NCBI GenBank assembly: GCA_036250195.1
Contig: JAVHZZ010000008.1
Location: forward strand, 13,401,434-13,465,433
Length of the DNA stretch: 64,000 bases
Source: Mixophyes australis
Taxonomy: Eukaryota; Chordata; Amphibia; Anura; Limnodynastidae
Direction of reading: 5' to 3'
Made by a program: the position numbers and the translations under genes
Notes under the pieces: generated by a model
Told to the model about the DNA's origin: nothing
What the model saw: the letters and a program-made list of their open reading frames with translations, nothing else
The model's database searches: none
Shown: positions 35,151-46,055 of the stretch, piece by piece
Numbering within the stretch: the first letter of the stretch is position 1
Layout: each line of letters opens with the position of its first letter

Positions 35151-36047
35151 GTACACACTACAGTGTTTCCAGGATTGGAACGTCATCGTTCCATTGCTGA
35201 ACGAGATTTTTAGTCCAGTTTAAAAATCAAACGAAACGATACGATGAGCTTTGGAACGATAGTCACTCAATTGTTCCAGGGTACACACTACTGTGATATC
35301 GGGCCTATCAGTCGCTCAACAATGTCAAGCATCTCTACTATTGAGTCACAAATGTAGGAGAAGATTAATTTAACAGGAGTACTTACAAAGACCTGGAAGT
35401 GGTTATGTGTTAGAGAAAGCGTTTTTGTGCAAATAAAGAAGCACTGCAGGCCCGCACAAATTTTTGCAGTTAGTAAATGAGCGTTAAAGGATCACTAAGC
35501 CGAAATATGTAAATTTTCAGGTATGAGCCATGTAGATAAAATACATTGTTCAGTATTATCCTGACATCTCAACTTTAGGTCAGTGTAATGATGGTCAGGG
35601 CCTAATTAAGGGTTCAAACCACCCTAGGCTAATACACTCATAGCATCGCTTCACCTTCCATGCCAGGCCAAAAATGCGGTAGTTAAAAATACATTCGTCC
35701 TTAATTTAAAATCCAGCTTCCTCTATCCTCCCCAGTATTGTTTAAATTTGTGTCTTTTTTAAAATTCAGCTCCACTTGACTTTTTAAAAGTGTTGTGGCA
35801 ATCTTTGTTTCTCATTCCGCTTTCATTTCAAGTGCTTACCCAAGGATGACTCATTGTCTTCAGTCTTTATCACAGGGATACGTCAAGATTTAGACCTTAA
35901 TCTAAAACTTCATTTAACTTTCATGTTTTCTTTTTACTTTGGAGAACAACTATTTTCTTATATTTTAAAATTAATTTCAGTTTATACCGCTACCTAAACA
36001 ATATTAGGCAGGTTGTTTTAATGTTGTGGCTGATCGGCCTATATATC
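35146..36047. other. Half MITE, otherwise no feature
   Basis: 35,146-35,330 is the left half of the MITE family at 16,218 (TAAGGCTAAGTACACACTAC, GGAACGAT). The remainder has no recognised feature. Confidence 0.5.
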
Positions 36048-36240
36048 ATCTACATCACCATTTATTTATATAGCGACACTAATTCCGCAGCGCTGTACAG
36101 AGAACTCAATCACATCAGTCCCTGCCCCATTGGGGCTTACAGTCTAAATTCCCTAATACACACACACACACAGACTAGGGTCAATTTTGTTAGCAGTCAA
36201 TTAACCTACCAGTATGTTTTTGGAGTATTATATATCTATC

Positions 36241-36275
<35 letters not shown>

Positions 36276-36276
36276 T
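36048..36276 (-). mobile_element. SINE 3' fragment plus GATA microsatellite
   Basis: Minus-orientation SINE tail and part of the body (TTATTTATATAGCGACACTA, CCCCATTGGGGCTTACAGTC), cut off after GTATGTTTTTGGAG. It runs into (GATA)n at 36,239-36,276. Confidence 0.8.
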
Positions 36277-36484
36277 GTCAAATAGTAACTTTAACGTGTT
36301 CCTGCTTCTGGTGGGTTATTGGACTTTAACAGTATTCTTATGGCTATGGTGTAAGGTGCTTCCTGTACCAGCGATGTTACTGGAACCAATGTTAAACATG
36401 TTACAATTTTCAATTCACAAAGGCTTCAATTTTTTGTCTTTGCTGTCCATTCTTACTTATAAATAACATCAATCTAAAGGTCGA

Positions 36485-36545
36485 TATATACAAGCTCATC
36501 TTCCCTCCTCCCAGTGTTACTACCCCCTCTAAAACCTCAATCTAA
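36485..36545 (+). mobile_element. Tiny LINE fragment
   Basis: TACAAGCTCATCTTCCCTCC and CAGTGTTACTACC match the LINE piece at 50,096-50,150. It sits next to the exon remnant at 36,612, where the large exon would be expected. Confidence 0.5.
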
Positions 36546-37085
36546 GTCTGTGAAGCTGGTGATAACATATCACGATCCAATCACACAAACTGATAAAGCA
36601 CATTCAACCAAAACTACAACATCAAAAAGCATATTTGAAAAAGAAAGTAGACAGAACTGTCAATAACTACCAATCTCAAGTACAGCAATAAACATTTACC
36701 TTCTCCAACATTGATTTGCTTTAAAAAATTGTTCTTCATCTCTGGATTGTATTATTTGTTACTATTGGGTTTTTTAGGAAGCTCAAGTGAACTTTATAAT
36801 ATTTTGACATCATAAAGCTTCTTTTGGTAACGTTTTGGAATACGTGAAAAAATATTATCTGTGTTATGTAGGTTCAATTAGACAAAATAGTGGTACAATA
36901 TATTTTCTATGAGTCACAAATATATTATGTTATTATTTTCTCTAAATAATATATTACAAAATCTGCATGTTGTTGATACATTTTTAAAGCTTCATTTTAA
37001 AATAAAGACTTCACATAGTAGTGTAACTCTGGTTACATTCTAAAAGTAACTTTATTTGTTTATTTATTTCTGGCAGGTGTGTGTA

Positions 37086-37119
37086 TAGATATATATGTTT
37101 ATAGATATATATATATGTT

Positions 37120-37179
<60 letters not shown>
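37086..37179. repeat. (AT)n microsatellite
   Basis: Long AT array directly abutting the 3' end of a Helitron. Confidence 0.95.
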
Positions 37180-37180
<1 letters not shown>

Positions 37181-37630
37181 TAGTTAACCTGTGCATGATA
37201 CTCATGCATTCTAGTCAAATCAAGCTACTTAAGGTGTTAAAAAGGTTCTTGTCATGCATTTGGGCCATAGCCCAGGCCTCAACCACCAACCACTCCCCAC
37301 TGTCACCCCCGGCAACCACCAACCACTCCCCACTGTCACCCCCGGCAACCACCAACCACTCCCAACTGTCACTTCTCCTTCAAGAAATATATATATATTT
37401 TTTTTAAATCTTTATAAACACTTTTAACAATTAACAAATTAAATTAACAAATTAAAAACACCTTAGTATACCAAATTTCAGCCCTTTCTGAATTTTTTCT
37501 TCCACACACACTAAGAATTTAGTAGGTCAGTGTATAACTCCGCCCAACAGGTGGCGCTGCAGCTTGGTTTTATTTATTCCACACACACACAGACAGACTA
37601 ACACACGCCACTAGACATTTATATTATAGA
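37180..37630 (-). mobile_element. Short non-autonomous Helitron, copy 1
   Basis: On the minus strand it starts TCTATAATATAAATG after an A and ends CTAG before a T, the A/T insertion site expected for Helitrons. Just before the end is a hairpin, GCATGA-GTA-TCATGC. There are no inverted repeats or target duplication. The interior has two copies of a 33-bp CACCAACCACTCCCCACTG unit. It matches the plus-strand element at 41,762 but lacks about 150 interior bases. Confidence 0.88.
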
Positions 37631-38346
37631 TATATATTTATTTATTTATATATTACAAAGAGGTTTTCTCCTTTCAGCCAAATGCATTTACTGGGTTCCG
37701 AGTTCCCTTTCCGAGACTTTTATTAATTTCTTTGACAGTCTTTCCTTCTTCAGTGTTTTACACCCCAAAATCTGTGTCTCATTTAGGCTTCATCTCAGAG
37801 TTATTTTAATGAAACGATTACAACATCGGTGTACTAACAATGATATGCGATATACAAGGCTGAACCCTGTCAATTGCTATATAAATACACAGCTTTCCCT
37901 AGTAAATATGAAAAAGAAATGAGTCCAGAAAATATAGGGCAAAGTATTCAGTAAAAGTTACAGAAAACTACATATACACCAATTATGTTATATTGACCGA
38001 AGTCGGTAACCCTGTTGCAAGATTAATTTGAAGGCTCGTTTAAAATTGCTGCATTTTGTGCCTCAGTGATGTGACTGGTCTCTATTTGACTGGCTTAATT
38101 CTCATGAATATTTTTCCAGCTCACAAAATGGCCGCCTATAATGTGCTCCTGTTACCGCTCGGCCTGACTCACCTTGCTCCCTAAACCTATGCGTCTTGGC
38201 GGAAAACTAGGGAAACTGCCGAGCGACCTATTCAGGCTTCGTTAATAACCACTAGTGAAGCCATTTTTTCAGCAGATGGAAGCCTATCAATTTAAGAGGG
38301 CTCAGTGACATGACAGAGGCAAAAAAGTATAAAAGCTAAGAATGTG

Positions 38347-38692
38347 CCCATCATCATCATCACCACTCTTTATTTATATAGCGCCACTAATTCCGTAGCA
38401 CTGTACAGAGAACTCAGTCACATCAGTCCCTGCCCCATTGGATCTTACAGTCTAAATTCCCTAACACAAACACACGCAGACAGACACACAGACTAGGGTG
38501 AATTTGTTAGCAGACGAGTAACCTGCCAGTATGTTTTTGGAGTGTGGGATGAAACCGGAGCACCTGGAGGAAACCCCCGCAAACATGGGGAGAACATACA
38601 AACTCCTCACAGATAAGGCCATGGTCAGGAATTGAACTCATGACCCCTGTGCTGTAAGGCAGAAGTGCTAACCACTTAGCCGTGCTGCCCAT
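38347..38692 (-). mobile_element. Full-length tRNA-derived SINE, minus
   Basis: The reverse complement runs from GGGCAGCACGGCTAAGTGGT through the B-box-like GAGTTCAATTCC and body to GCGCTATATAAATAAAG and (GAT)n. About 346 bp. The 73-codon minus frame is incidental. Confidence 0.88.
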
Positions 38693-39901
38693 CATAGTCT
38701 TATAAACAAAAATAGAATGAAAAAACATTGTTTTTTGTTACAGGACTCAGACAGTTCACAATGTATAGTGCACTCCTCATAATAGTGTTACTTGTCAACA
38801 TTTTTCTTGTACAATTTCCAGCCACGATTAGGCGTTAAATTAAGTGGATAAGTAAAAGAGCTGATTGTGGAACATGCAGATTTAGTCAACTTGGATTACA
38901 AATGTAAGAAAATGATGAGATTGGTTCCCAAACTCTAGGTCAATTAGCAAGTGAAATTAAAGATAGATTCCAGGCATTGATTTTTTTTATATTAAATTTG
39001 TTTTCCTCCTTTGACTGTTCAGCTTCCAAATTATATGTTCTTTATAAAGAATTTGGATTTTCTTTGCAGCCAAGTTCATTTCCTTTTCAGCTAAGCTATG
39101 TTTGTCTATTCAATATGGAGAATATAATATCAAAGTAAGCTACCAAGATCAAAGGAAAGTGAATTTATGTCAAGAAGTAATGAAAGAAAACTGAATAGTC
39201 TGTGAACTCTTAATCATTAGTCAATACCGAGTCTTCAGAAAAGCAATAAATATGATAAAAAGATGCAAATATAAAAAATAAATAAAAAAAATACCTGTAC
39301 AATATACAGCTTTTTTTATCTAAACCCATTCTAAATAAATTATGCTTTTGCTGGTTGTTTTAAGGAACGGTAATGGGCACCTATATCGCTGTTGCACCAT
39401 GTAATCTATGTTATGTAATTTCATGAATGTGATTAGGGAATGTTTAAAGGCTAATTCTGCCTGAGATTAAAAATGTAGTTTTGAGTAGATTTAGGTGACC
39501 GGAAATAAAGTATCGTTTTACTTACTAGTACTCATTGGATTCTGCACTTTGTTGGGTCCCCTGATGCGTCTAGTGATCCGGGGTAAAGATCATCCATGTT
39601 GCTCATGTGTCTAAAATTCTGAAACACAAGGCCCGTCTTAGCAGGACGGTCTTCTGTTCTGACTGTTCGACTTATCGGTGGAACCGCTGAATCAGCAGAC
39701 CGACCAAGTGCTGGTAAACAAAACTTTCTACTTTAAGTCACTAATTGCAGCCAAAAGATACTTTTTAGTTTTGGGTGGTGTTAGATTTTAACAGCTTATA
39801 TATTACAGTGAAAACACAATAAAGTGCTTCAATATTTATAATTATTTCTTAATTGAAATATGCTCATAGTTGTCACCAAGAACTGAAATATATTAGTAGA
39901 T
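38693..39901. other. No confident gene
   Basis: A GT..AG-like pair around 39,521-39,660 on the minus strand encloses a short open frame but fits no neighbouring phase. The rest is AT-rich. Confidence 0.4.
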
Positions 39902-39904
39902 AAT

Positions 39905-40127
39905 GGGGCATATTCAATTGTTAGCGTTACTAGCAAAAGTAACGTGGCGCGCGCACTATTACCATCATTACGGTAATAGTGCGTGTAAATACCGTTATGA
40001 CGGTACCTTTCACGCTGGATTTCAGCTCGCGGCTCAGGGAGCTGCGAGCTGAAATCCGGCTTAGTATTACCGTAATAACGGTAATACTTTTAACACTGTG
40101 GGAAATTCAAACAATTGAATATGCCCC
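39905..40127. mobile_element. MITE, GGGGCATATTCAATT family, copy 2
   Basis: Ends GGGGCATATTCAATTGTTAG and CAATTGAATATGCCCC. AAT on both sides, with one extra C at the right. The interior has GGTAATA/TATTACC palindromes. Confidence 0.8.
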
Positions 40128-40207
40128 CAATGTGTACCCCGCACATAGTGCTGGGGGGAATTAATGCTCTAAGACAATGCTTAATATTTTACAATGTGGT
40201 GTTGTAC

Positions 40208-40391
40208 CTTCGTTGTTGGTGAAAGTAGTTATGTCCACTTCATGTTGATATTGAAAATCTGCCCTACACATGTCATTGGCTGGATTTAATTCCGTGTATG
40301 GAACAGTTAGCTCTTTTAACATTTCATTTTTCTTAGTTTTCTTTATTTTCTTTGTAAATAAGCAAACAGAGAATGACATTGCTATCAGATA
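40208..40391 (-). CDS. Candidate exon: end of a membrane segment and cytoplasmic tail with ITIM-like motif
   Basis: Minus-strand candidate of 184 bp. The acceptor is pyrimidine-rich (CTCTGTGCTTGCTTTGCAG) and the donor CGAAG/gtacaac. It begins on a codon boundary and ends in phase 1. The peptide starts YLIAMSFSVCLFTKKIKKTK, that is, the inner half of a transmembrane helix followed by the Lys-rich stop-transfer stretch expected on the cytoplasmic side. It then contains VPYTEL, which fits the ITIM pattern V-x-Y-x-x-L, and a polar tail with YQHEVD. The I-A-M-S-F-S spacing faintly recalls the fourth helix of MS4A proteins, but I do not claim that family. Its phase-1 end fits the exon remnant at 36,612. 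Upstream exons were not found, so this could be part of a decayed gene. Confidence 0.4.
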
Positions 40392-41278
40392 CTGCAAAGC
40401 AAGCACAGAGAATGGTGTTGTGCATTTTAAAACAATATAATTACCCCACAAGAAACCAAAGTTTTCAGCAGATATATGTGTTCACTTGAGCAGAAGAAGC
40501 CATGTAGTGTGCAAAGCTTGGACATAATAATGAACCTTCCATAGGTGTCCAAATTATGCTGAAAAGTGTTCCCAGCTCAACAGCTAGTTGCAAGTGTATT
40601 ATGCAGTTTTCTACACCCGGGGCAGTGGCCCCTGTTGCTTGAAGTAATCAAAGGCAGTAAAGCTGATAGAAATAGGAACTAAAAAGGCATCCGACATATA
40701 TGTTCAACATCTATTTGTAGAATAAATGTCAGTAAAAACAATGTTGATATTCATTCATAATTACTGCTAAGTACTACTTGGTTACAATGCACGAGTAGGT
40801 TTAAACAAAGTGTCTTGATCATTACCACCCGCAAGACCTGCTGGAATAAATTCACAATGTAGAATACAGGCAATTATTTCTTTAGCAAACTGTTACCTTT
40901 ATTATAAGGATTTTTCTTAATGCATTTTAGAGACACACAGTACACATTTTTATATATTATATATATAGAGAGAGATTTCACTGGTAGTTTGCATCTCAGG
41001 ACGTCAGGGAAAGATGCAACAGTGCGTGAGGTGTTCATATGCTGCTCTGACAGACTGATCAAATACGCTTCTGCCAACAGGTTTCATAATAGTTAAACTT
41101 ATTAAACAAAGTCAGATATGGTTCTATGAAGGGAATTTTGGAAGGATGTGTTAGTAGGCAACTAGAGAAGTTTGAGCACAGAGGCATAAACCAGTCGCAG
41201 ATAATGCGAAAAAAAATCATGTAATTTTATAACACAGGACTGATAGCTTTTGCCCTAAATTGCTTTAGAAATGACCCA
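40392..41278. other. No gene seen
   Basis: Would be intron if 40,208-40,391 is real. A minus frame at 40,874-41,077 has no clear support. Confidence 0.45.
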
Positions 41279-41280
41279 CT

Positions 41281-41474
41281 GGGGCATATTCAATTGTTAG
41301 CGTTACTGGCAAAAGTAACGTAATAGTGCGTGTAAATACCGTTATGACGGTACCTTTCACGCTGGATTTCATCTCGTGGCTCAGGGAGCTGCGAGCTGAA
41401 ATCCGGCTTAGTATTACCATAATAACGGTAATACTTTTCACACTGCGGGGAATTCAAACAATAGAATATGCCCC
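41281..41474. mobile_element. MITE, GGGGCATATTCAATT family, copy 3
   Basis: 194 bp with ACT duplicated on both sides (41,278-41,280 and 41,475-41,477). Interior nearly identical to copy 2 except for an internal deletion near the left arm. Copies 2 and 3 share the same 20- to 30-codon incidental frame. Confidence 0.85.
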
Positions 41475-41761
41475 ACTGTGTCTTAAGTCATCACACCTAG
41501 GGTTTCTTAAATGTCACTGCAACCAAATTCCAGAAGTTCTAAACCCCGTCTACTTTTGTGCTGGCCCCATGTATAGTTGTTTTGGTCACGCCCACATGAG
41601 ACGACTTCAATAATTTTTTCTAGGACCACTTTAAGTTCCCAATCTGCCCCTGCTGGCCTCCTACGTTCCCCTAGTACACGTTATCAAATTAACACAGTAA
41701 TTATAAAAAATAGACTTTATTTGGCAGACATATACAACACCAATGTGAATGAACATATATA

Positions 41762-42366
41762 TCTATAATATAAATGTCTAGTGGCGTGTGTTAGTCTGTG
41801 TGTGTGTGTGTGTGGAAAAAATAAAACCAAGCTGCAGCGCCACCTGCTGGGCGGAGTTATACACTGACCTACTAAATTCTTAGTGTGTGTGGGAAAAAAA
41901 ATTCAGAAAGGGCTGAAATTTGGTATACTAAGATGTTTTTAATTTGTTAATTGTTAAAAGTGTTTATAAAGATTTAAAAAAAATATATATATATTTCTTG
42001 AAGGAGAAGCGACAGTTGGGAGTGGTTGGTGGTTGGCGGGGGTGACAGTGGGGAGTGGTTGGTGGTTGCCGGGGGTGACAGAGTGAGAGGAGTGTGATAC
42101 TCAGGACCGCTGAGAGAGATCCCTGTGTCTGGATAGACATCTGGATAGATGTGGCGATGAAAATGAAGGATGAGGTGATGGAGAAGAATAATGAGGTGGT
42201 GACATGTGGACAAAACCACGTTAAAAAAGGGCGCTTGCATCGGGAAGTAACGCTCTTCCCCTGAGGAGGCCTGGGCTATGGCCCAAATGCATGACAAGAA
42301 CCTTTTTAACACCTTAAGTAGCTTGATTTGACTAGAATGCATGAGTATCATGCACAGGTTATCTTG
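41762..42366 (+). mobile_element. Short non-autonomous Helitron, copy 2
   Basis: Plus-strand element starting TCTATAATATAAATGTCTAG. It carries the hairpin GCATGA-GTA-TCATGC near 42,338-42,352 and ends at CTTG (CTAG in copy 1). It is the longer relative of the minus-strand element at 37,180, retaining about 150 extra interior bases. It is flanked at the right by an AT microsatellite (42,372-42,403). The 125-codon minus frame across it is not a gene. Confidence 0.85.
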
Positions 42367-42370
42367 TGTG

Positions 42371-42403
<33 letters not shown>

Positions 42404-42405
<2 letters not shown>

Positions 42406-42508
42406 CAGGGTCCGTTTTGTCAGAAGTCCATTACTCTAGCAGTACGCTTTAGGAGTATGGGAGGAATCCGGCGCAACCGGAGGAAACCCACACAAACATA
42501 GGGAAAAG
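42404..42508 (-). mobile_element. SINE fragment, minus
   Basis: Eroded middle part of the SINE: AATCAGGGTCCGTTTTGTC, GGAGTATGGGAGGAATCCG, GGAGGAAACCCACACAAAC. Confidence 0.65.
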
Positions 42509-42730
42509 CCCTATGGCAAAAATTCCAGTTTTTCCTGAATTTAGTGTTTTTCCTGTTTGATAAATAGAGCACTATGTATTTTTTCTTGATTTTTCTATCA
42601 GTACTTTTTTAGTAATATATCTTCCCTCTCTCTGTCTCTCTGTAGCTTGAAATTGAATACAAAATTGAAACATGATGAGGCCAAGGCAATGAGGATTTGA
42701 GACAAAGAAAAGAAAAAGGGAGGTTTTTTA

Positions 42731-42955
42731 TTATTATTATCTTTAATTTATAAGGCGCCACAAAGGGTCCGCAGCGCCGTTCATGACATACAGAAAACAG
42801 TGAGTCATGACACATGATACAGAAAGAACAAAAAAAGAACAATATATACACAGACACAGGTAACATGGTAATGCAAATAAAATTATTACTGGGACAATGA
42901 GTGAGAGTGATGGTAGAAATCAGCGAGAAGTAGGCCGAAGCTTAAGAAAATAGGT
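42731..42955 (-). mobile_element. LINE 3' tail fragment, minus
   Basis: Matches 8,655-8,890: TTATTATTATCTTTAATTTA, GGCGCCACAAAGGGTCCGC, GAAATCAGCGAGAAGTAGGC. A G run follows at 42,961-42,976. Confidence 0.75.
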
Positions 42956-43355
42956 TGTGGTGGGGGGGGGGGGGTGGGTATGGTTTGTCCATGTGCAGTG
43001 AAGTTGGTTGTTCAACAGGATGCCAAGAATTTCCTATGATTGTTCAAATATTTAGCCCAGGGCTTTTATACTATTTTATACTCTAGATTATATGAAGGGG
43101 GTGATTAAATTAGCCGTGAAGTGTCCCTGGAAAGTCTGCGAGATTTCTACTGCTAGCAATGGGAGAGCGATGTCCGAGCGCCACATCGCCAGTGATTGTA
43201 TCTCCCACGTATAATTCTTTTTTATATATAAACCGGAACTAAGTTTGAACCTATCATAGGACGCCTTGCTAGTAAGTTTGCCAGTTTCTAGTTAAACTTG
43301 TTATCATATTGACTTGTGAGCTTTGTGTATGCACAATAAAGAATCTTAATGAGAC
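42956..43355. other. No feature seen
   Basis: G-rich homopolymer then unremarkable sequence. Confidence 0.5.
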
Positions 43356-43358
43356 TTC

Positions 43359-43533
43359 GGGCTAGATTTACTAAGCTGCGGGTTTGAAAAAGTGGGGATG
43401 TTGCCTATAGCAACCAATCAGATTCTACCTGTCATTTTGTAGAATGTACTAAATAAATGAAAGCTAGAATCTGATTGGTTGCTATAGGCAACATCTCCAC
43501 TTTTTCAAACCTGCTGCTTAGTAAATCTAGCAC
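43359..43533. mobile_element. 'gggctagattta' palindromic MITE, copy 2
   Basis: 175 bp, TTC duplicated at both sides (43,356-43,358 and 43,534-43,536). Arms are the same as copy 1, with the GTTGCCTATAGCAACCAATC core. Confidence 0.85.
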
Positions 43534-43536
43534 TTC

Positions 43537-44943
43537 ACTTAGCTATCCTTTCCTGTCCCAGCTCCTCCATCTTACTAACTGTCGCTGCCCTGACCTTGTG
43601 TTACCATGGCAACTCATACAAAGCCAATGCTTCAAACTAAAAAAAACTTTATCAATTCCTAACAGTGTTAATGTCTTTCAAGCTGATCAACCTGCTGATA
43701 CAACAATAAACATTTCTTCCACATAATAGCTCCGTACATTTTACATGTTGATGTCCCTGCATCAGAGGTGTTGGCCCCAAACAGGACCTTTATTCTGGGT
43801 ATTGCAATAATTTGAGAACTAGTCTACTTGGCTGAGCACTTTCCAGACTAGGGGGTTCTATTTAACAAGAGCCAAAATGGCTGCGTAAATGCCGGCAAAT
43901 GGCTCTTTCAGCGCTTTTCCTTATTTAACAAAGGGTTAATGCTGGAGAAATCAGAGATTTCTCTAGCATTAAACTAATTACCAACATTTATCGCTGTCCC
44001 TATAGACCTCTATGGGGCCAGCAGCCTTAGTCAATTTATTAGGCTACAAAAAGACAAATTTTTCACAGCAAAGTAACACCACCTGAGAATGGCATTGGCT
44101 GTATATTTTTCATTGCGGCTTCGCTGGATCCCTCACTGGAGAAAGCGACATGCGCATAGCAATTTCTCCATTTGCATTGGCTGCCGGTGAAATTAAATAC
44201 TGCTGCATTGGGAAGGGGTTCCTAGTTGCATCTCTGAGAGCTGCCCTGGCATGGTAACTTGCAGTTATTAATTCATGATGTATTTTTGCGTTTTACAGCG
44301 ATATATATTGATAGTCACCACGCTGTGGTCATAAATAGACTCCTAGATCAGAAAGAGGTTACATCAACCCAATCCCAACATTGCAAGCAAAGCCCCAACA
44401 CAATACATACTCGTACAATAAAACAGCCGCTGCTGGATTTGAAGATACTTTGCAATAAGTCAGGAGGAATGTATGTAAGTCACTGGAAAATCATTTCTAG
44501 AATGGTGGAGATTCATTTGCCTTTATCAAGCTTAATATGATTTTTTATTTTTTTTATGCATTAAATTACCTTTAAAGATTTTTAGTTACTTTAATGTGAC
44601 AGACAACAATAATTCACTAGTTGTTTTTGATTCATACTTCTTATCTCCAGAGACTCCAGGCGCCTGTGACTGTCACAGACATTCTTTCAGTGAATTATAT
44701 ATTCACATTATATATTCTTACAGTGACTTCACTGCAGATCATCGTCAGCTAGGGGCCACTCACTCTGCTAAATAGAGGTAATAGGTGTGCAGGCTGCAGG
44801 AAATATGAGATAATATTATAATGATAGAATGACTCACAGAGGCATTCCAATAAAAATGCACATAAGTTATTTTGCATAGACATATACAGTATGTGGGCAC
44901 AAACAGGTAGGATTTCTCTATAAAGGTAAGGTTGGCTTTACTC
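43537..44943. other. No gene seen
   Basis: Short frames only (for example 44,259-44,540 plus), with no splice support or motif. Confidence 0.45.
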
Positions 44944-46055
44944 ATTATTAATTATTATTATTATTATAATTATTATTATTAATAATCTTTATTTATAGGG
45001 CACCACAAGAGATCTGCAACGATCTACAGGGGACAAACAACAAGACAGTACATGGTATAACAGTACAATACAGTCAATAAATAACACTACAACTCTCAAC
45101 ACAGTTACTGGGGTGCAGAGTAATACCTGTGCCCATTAGCGTGGGTGCAACTAACAGGTTTAGACCCACCAAAAGAGGTGCAGAGACAATGGAGGAGTGG
45201 AGACAATGGGCAGAGAGCCCGAGGAGGAGGTGCGCAGTGTAGCTGGTGAGCAAATGTTATAGGTAATGAGAACAGGAGGGAATAGGGCCCTGCTCACAAG
45301 AGCTTACAATCTAAAGGGAAAGGGGCAGACAAATGGTTGACACATTGGGGTGAGCCAGTGTTAGGGGAATCTAGGGCAAGAAGACTGGTTGAGATGGAGG
45401 ATGAAACAGGGTGAGGTATACTACATGGTGCGGGCAACACAGTGGCTCAGTGGTTAGCACTTCTGCCTCACAGCGCTGGGGTCATGAGTTCAATTCCCTT
45501 TCATGGCCTTATCTGTGTGGAGTTTGTATGTTGTCCCTGTGTTTGCGTGGGTTTCCTCCGGGTGCTCCGGTTTCCTTCCACACTCCAAAAACATACTGGT
45601 AGGTTAATTGGCTGGTATCAAAATTGACCCTATTCTCTCTCTGTCTGTCTGTCGGTGTGTGTGTTTGTTAGGGAATTTAGACTGTTAGCTCCAATTGGGC
45701 AGGGACTTATGTGAGTTAGTTCTCTGTACAGCGCTGCAGAATCAGTGGCGCTATATAAATAAATGGTGATGATGGTGAGATGGTAAATGGAGGACTAGAA
45801 GGATTTTATAAACAGATGGGTTTACAATGACCATGTGAAGCTATACAGACTAGGAGATAGTCTGGTGGAACGAGGGACGATCGTTCCAGTGATGGGGGGC
45901 AGCACAGGAGAAATTTTGGATACAGGAGATCTGGTTACCAGAGGGACGGGGGAAGCGGCGGGAGACCGGAGAGAGTGGGAGGCAGTATGTACGGAGATGA
46001 GGTTGGAGGTATAGGAAGCACTGGAATTGGAGAGGGCCCTGTACTCATCAAAGCA
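44944..46055 (-). mobile_element. LINE (L2-like) 3' part, minus, interrupted by a SINE
   Basis: 44,944-45,432 carries the (ATT)n tail, AATCTTTATTTATAGGGC, the GGGCCCTGCTCACAAGAGCT landmark and downstream sequence. 45,776-46,055 resumes the same LINE (GGGACGATCGTTCCAGTGAT, GGGGGGCAGCACAGGAG), as in the uninterrupted copy at 18.2-19.1 kb. The ORF is decayed. Confidence 0.8.
45433..45775 (+). mobile_element. tRNA-derived SINE nested in the LINE
   Basis: Starts GGGCAACACAGTGGCTCAGT with an intact A-box-like TGGCTCAGTGG and B-box-like GAGTTCAATTCC. It ends GGCGCTATATAAATAAATGG plus (TGATGG)n. Both ends abut LINE sequence. Confidence 0.88.

Larger units (their letters stand above)
36283..38003 (-). 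pseudogene. Decayed paralogous copy of the 48.6-55.7 kb gene locus
   Basis: Segments match the acidic-repeat gene locus in the same order. 36,290-36,470 matches 48,565-48,725. 36,590-37,080 matches 54,590-55,060, with shared phrases such as CAAGTGAA.TTTAT, AGCTTCTTTTGGTA and TTTTGGAATA. 37,660-38,003 matches 55,315-55,665. The acceptor and first bases of the large exon are kept on the minus strand (TAG, then TTTTGGTTGAA; peptide LVECAL against LVESAL). The frame then runs into a TGA after about 15 codons and the whole repeat-coding region is absent. A Helitron and an AT run interrupt the intron copy. It may still serve as a short alternative last exon for 40,208-40,391, since the phases agree. 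Confidence 0.6.

Noticed and set aside
39521..39680. Possible minus-strand exon with donor ACTA/gtaagt and peptide containing NMDDLYPGSLDASGDP
   Set aside because: The reading frame stops before the donor, and the acceptor phase does not match the 40,208 exon. Could be a repeat or an unrelated terminal exon.
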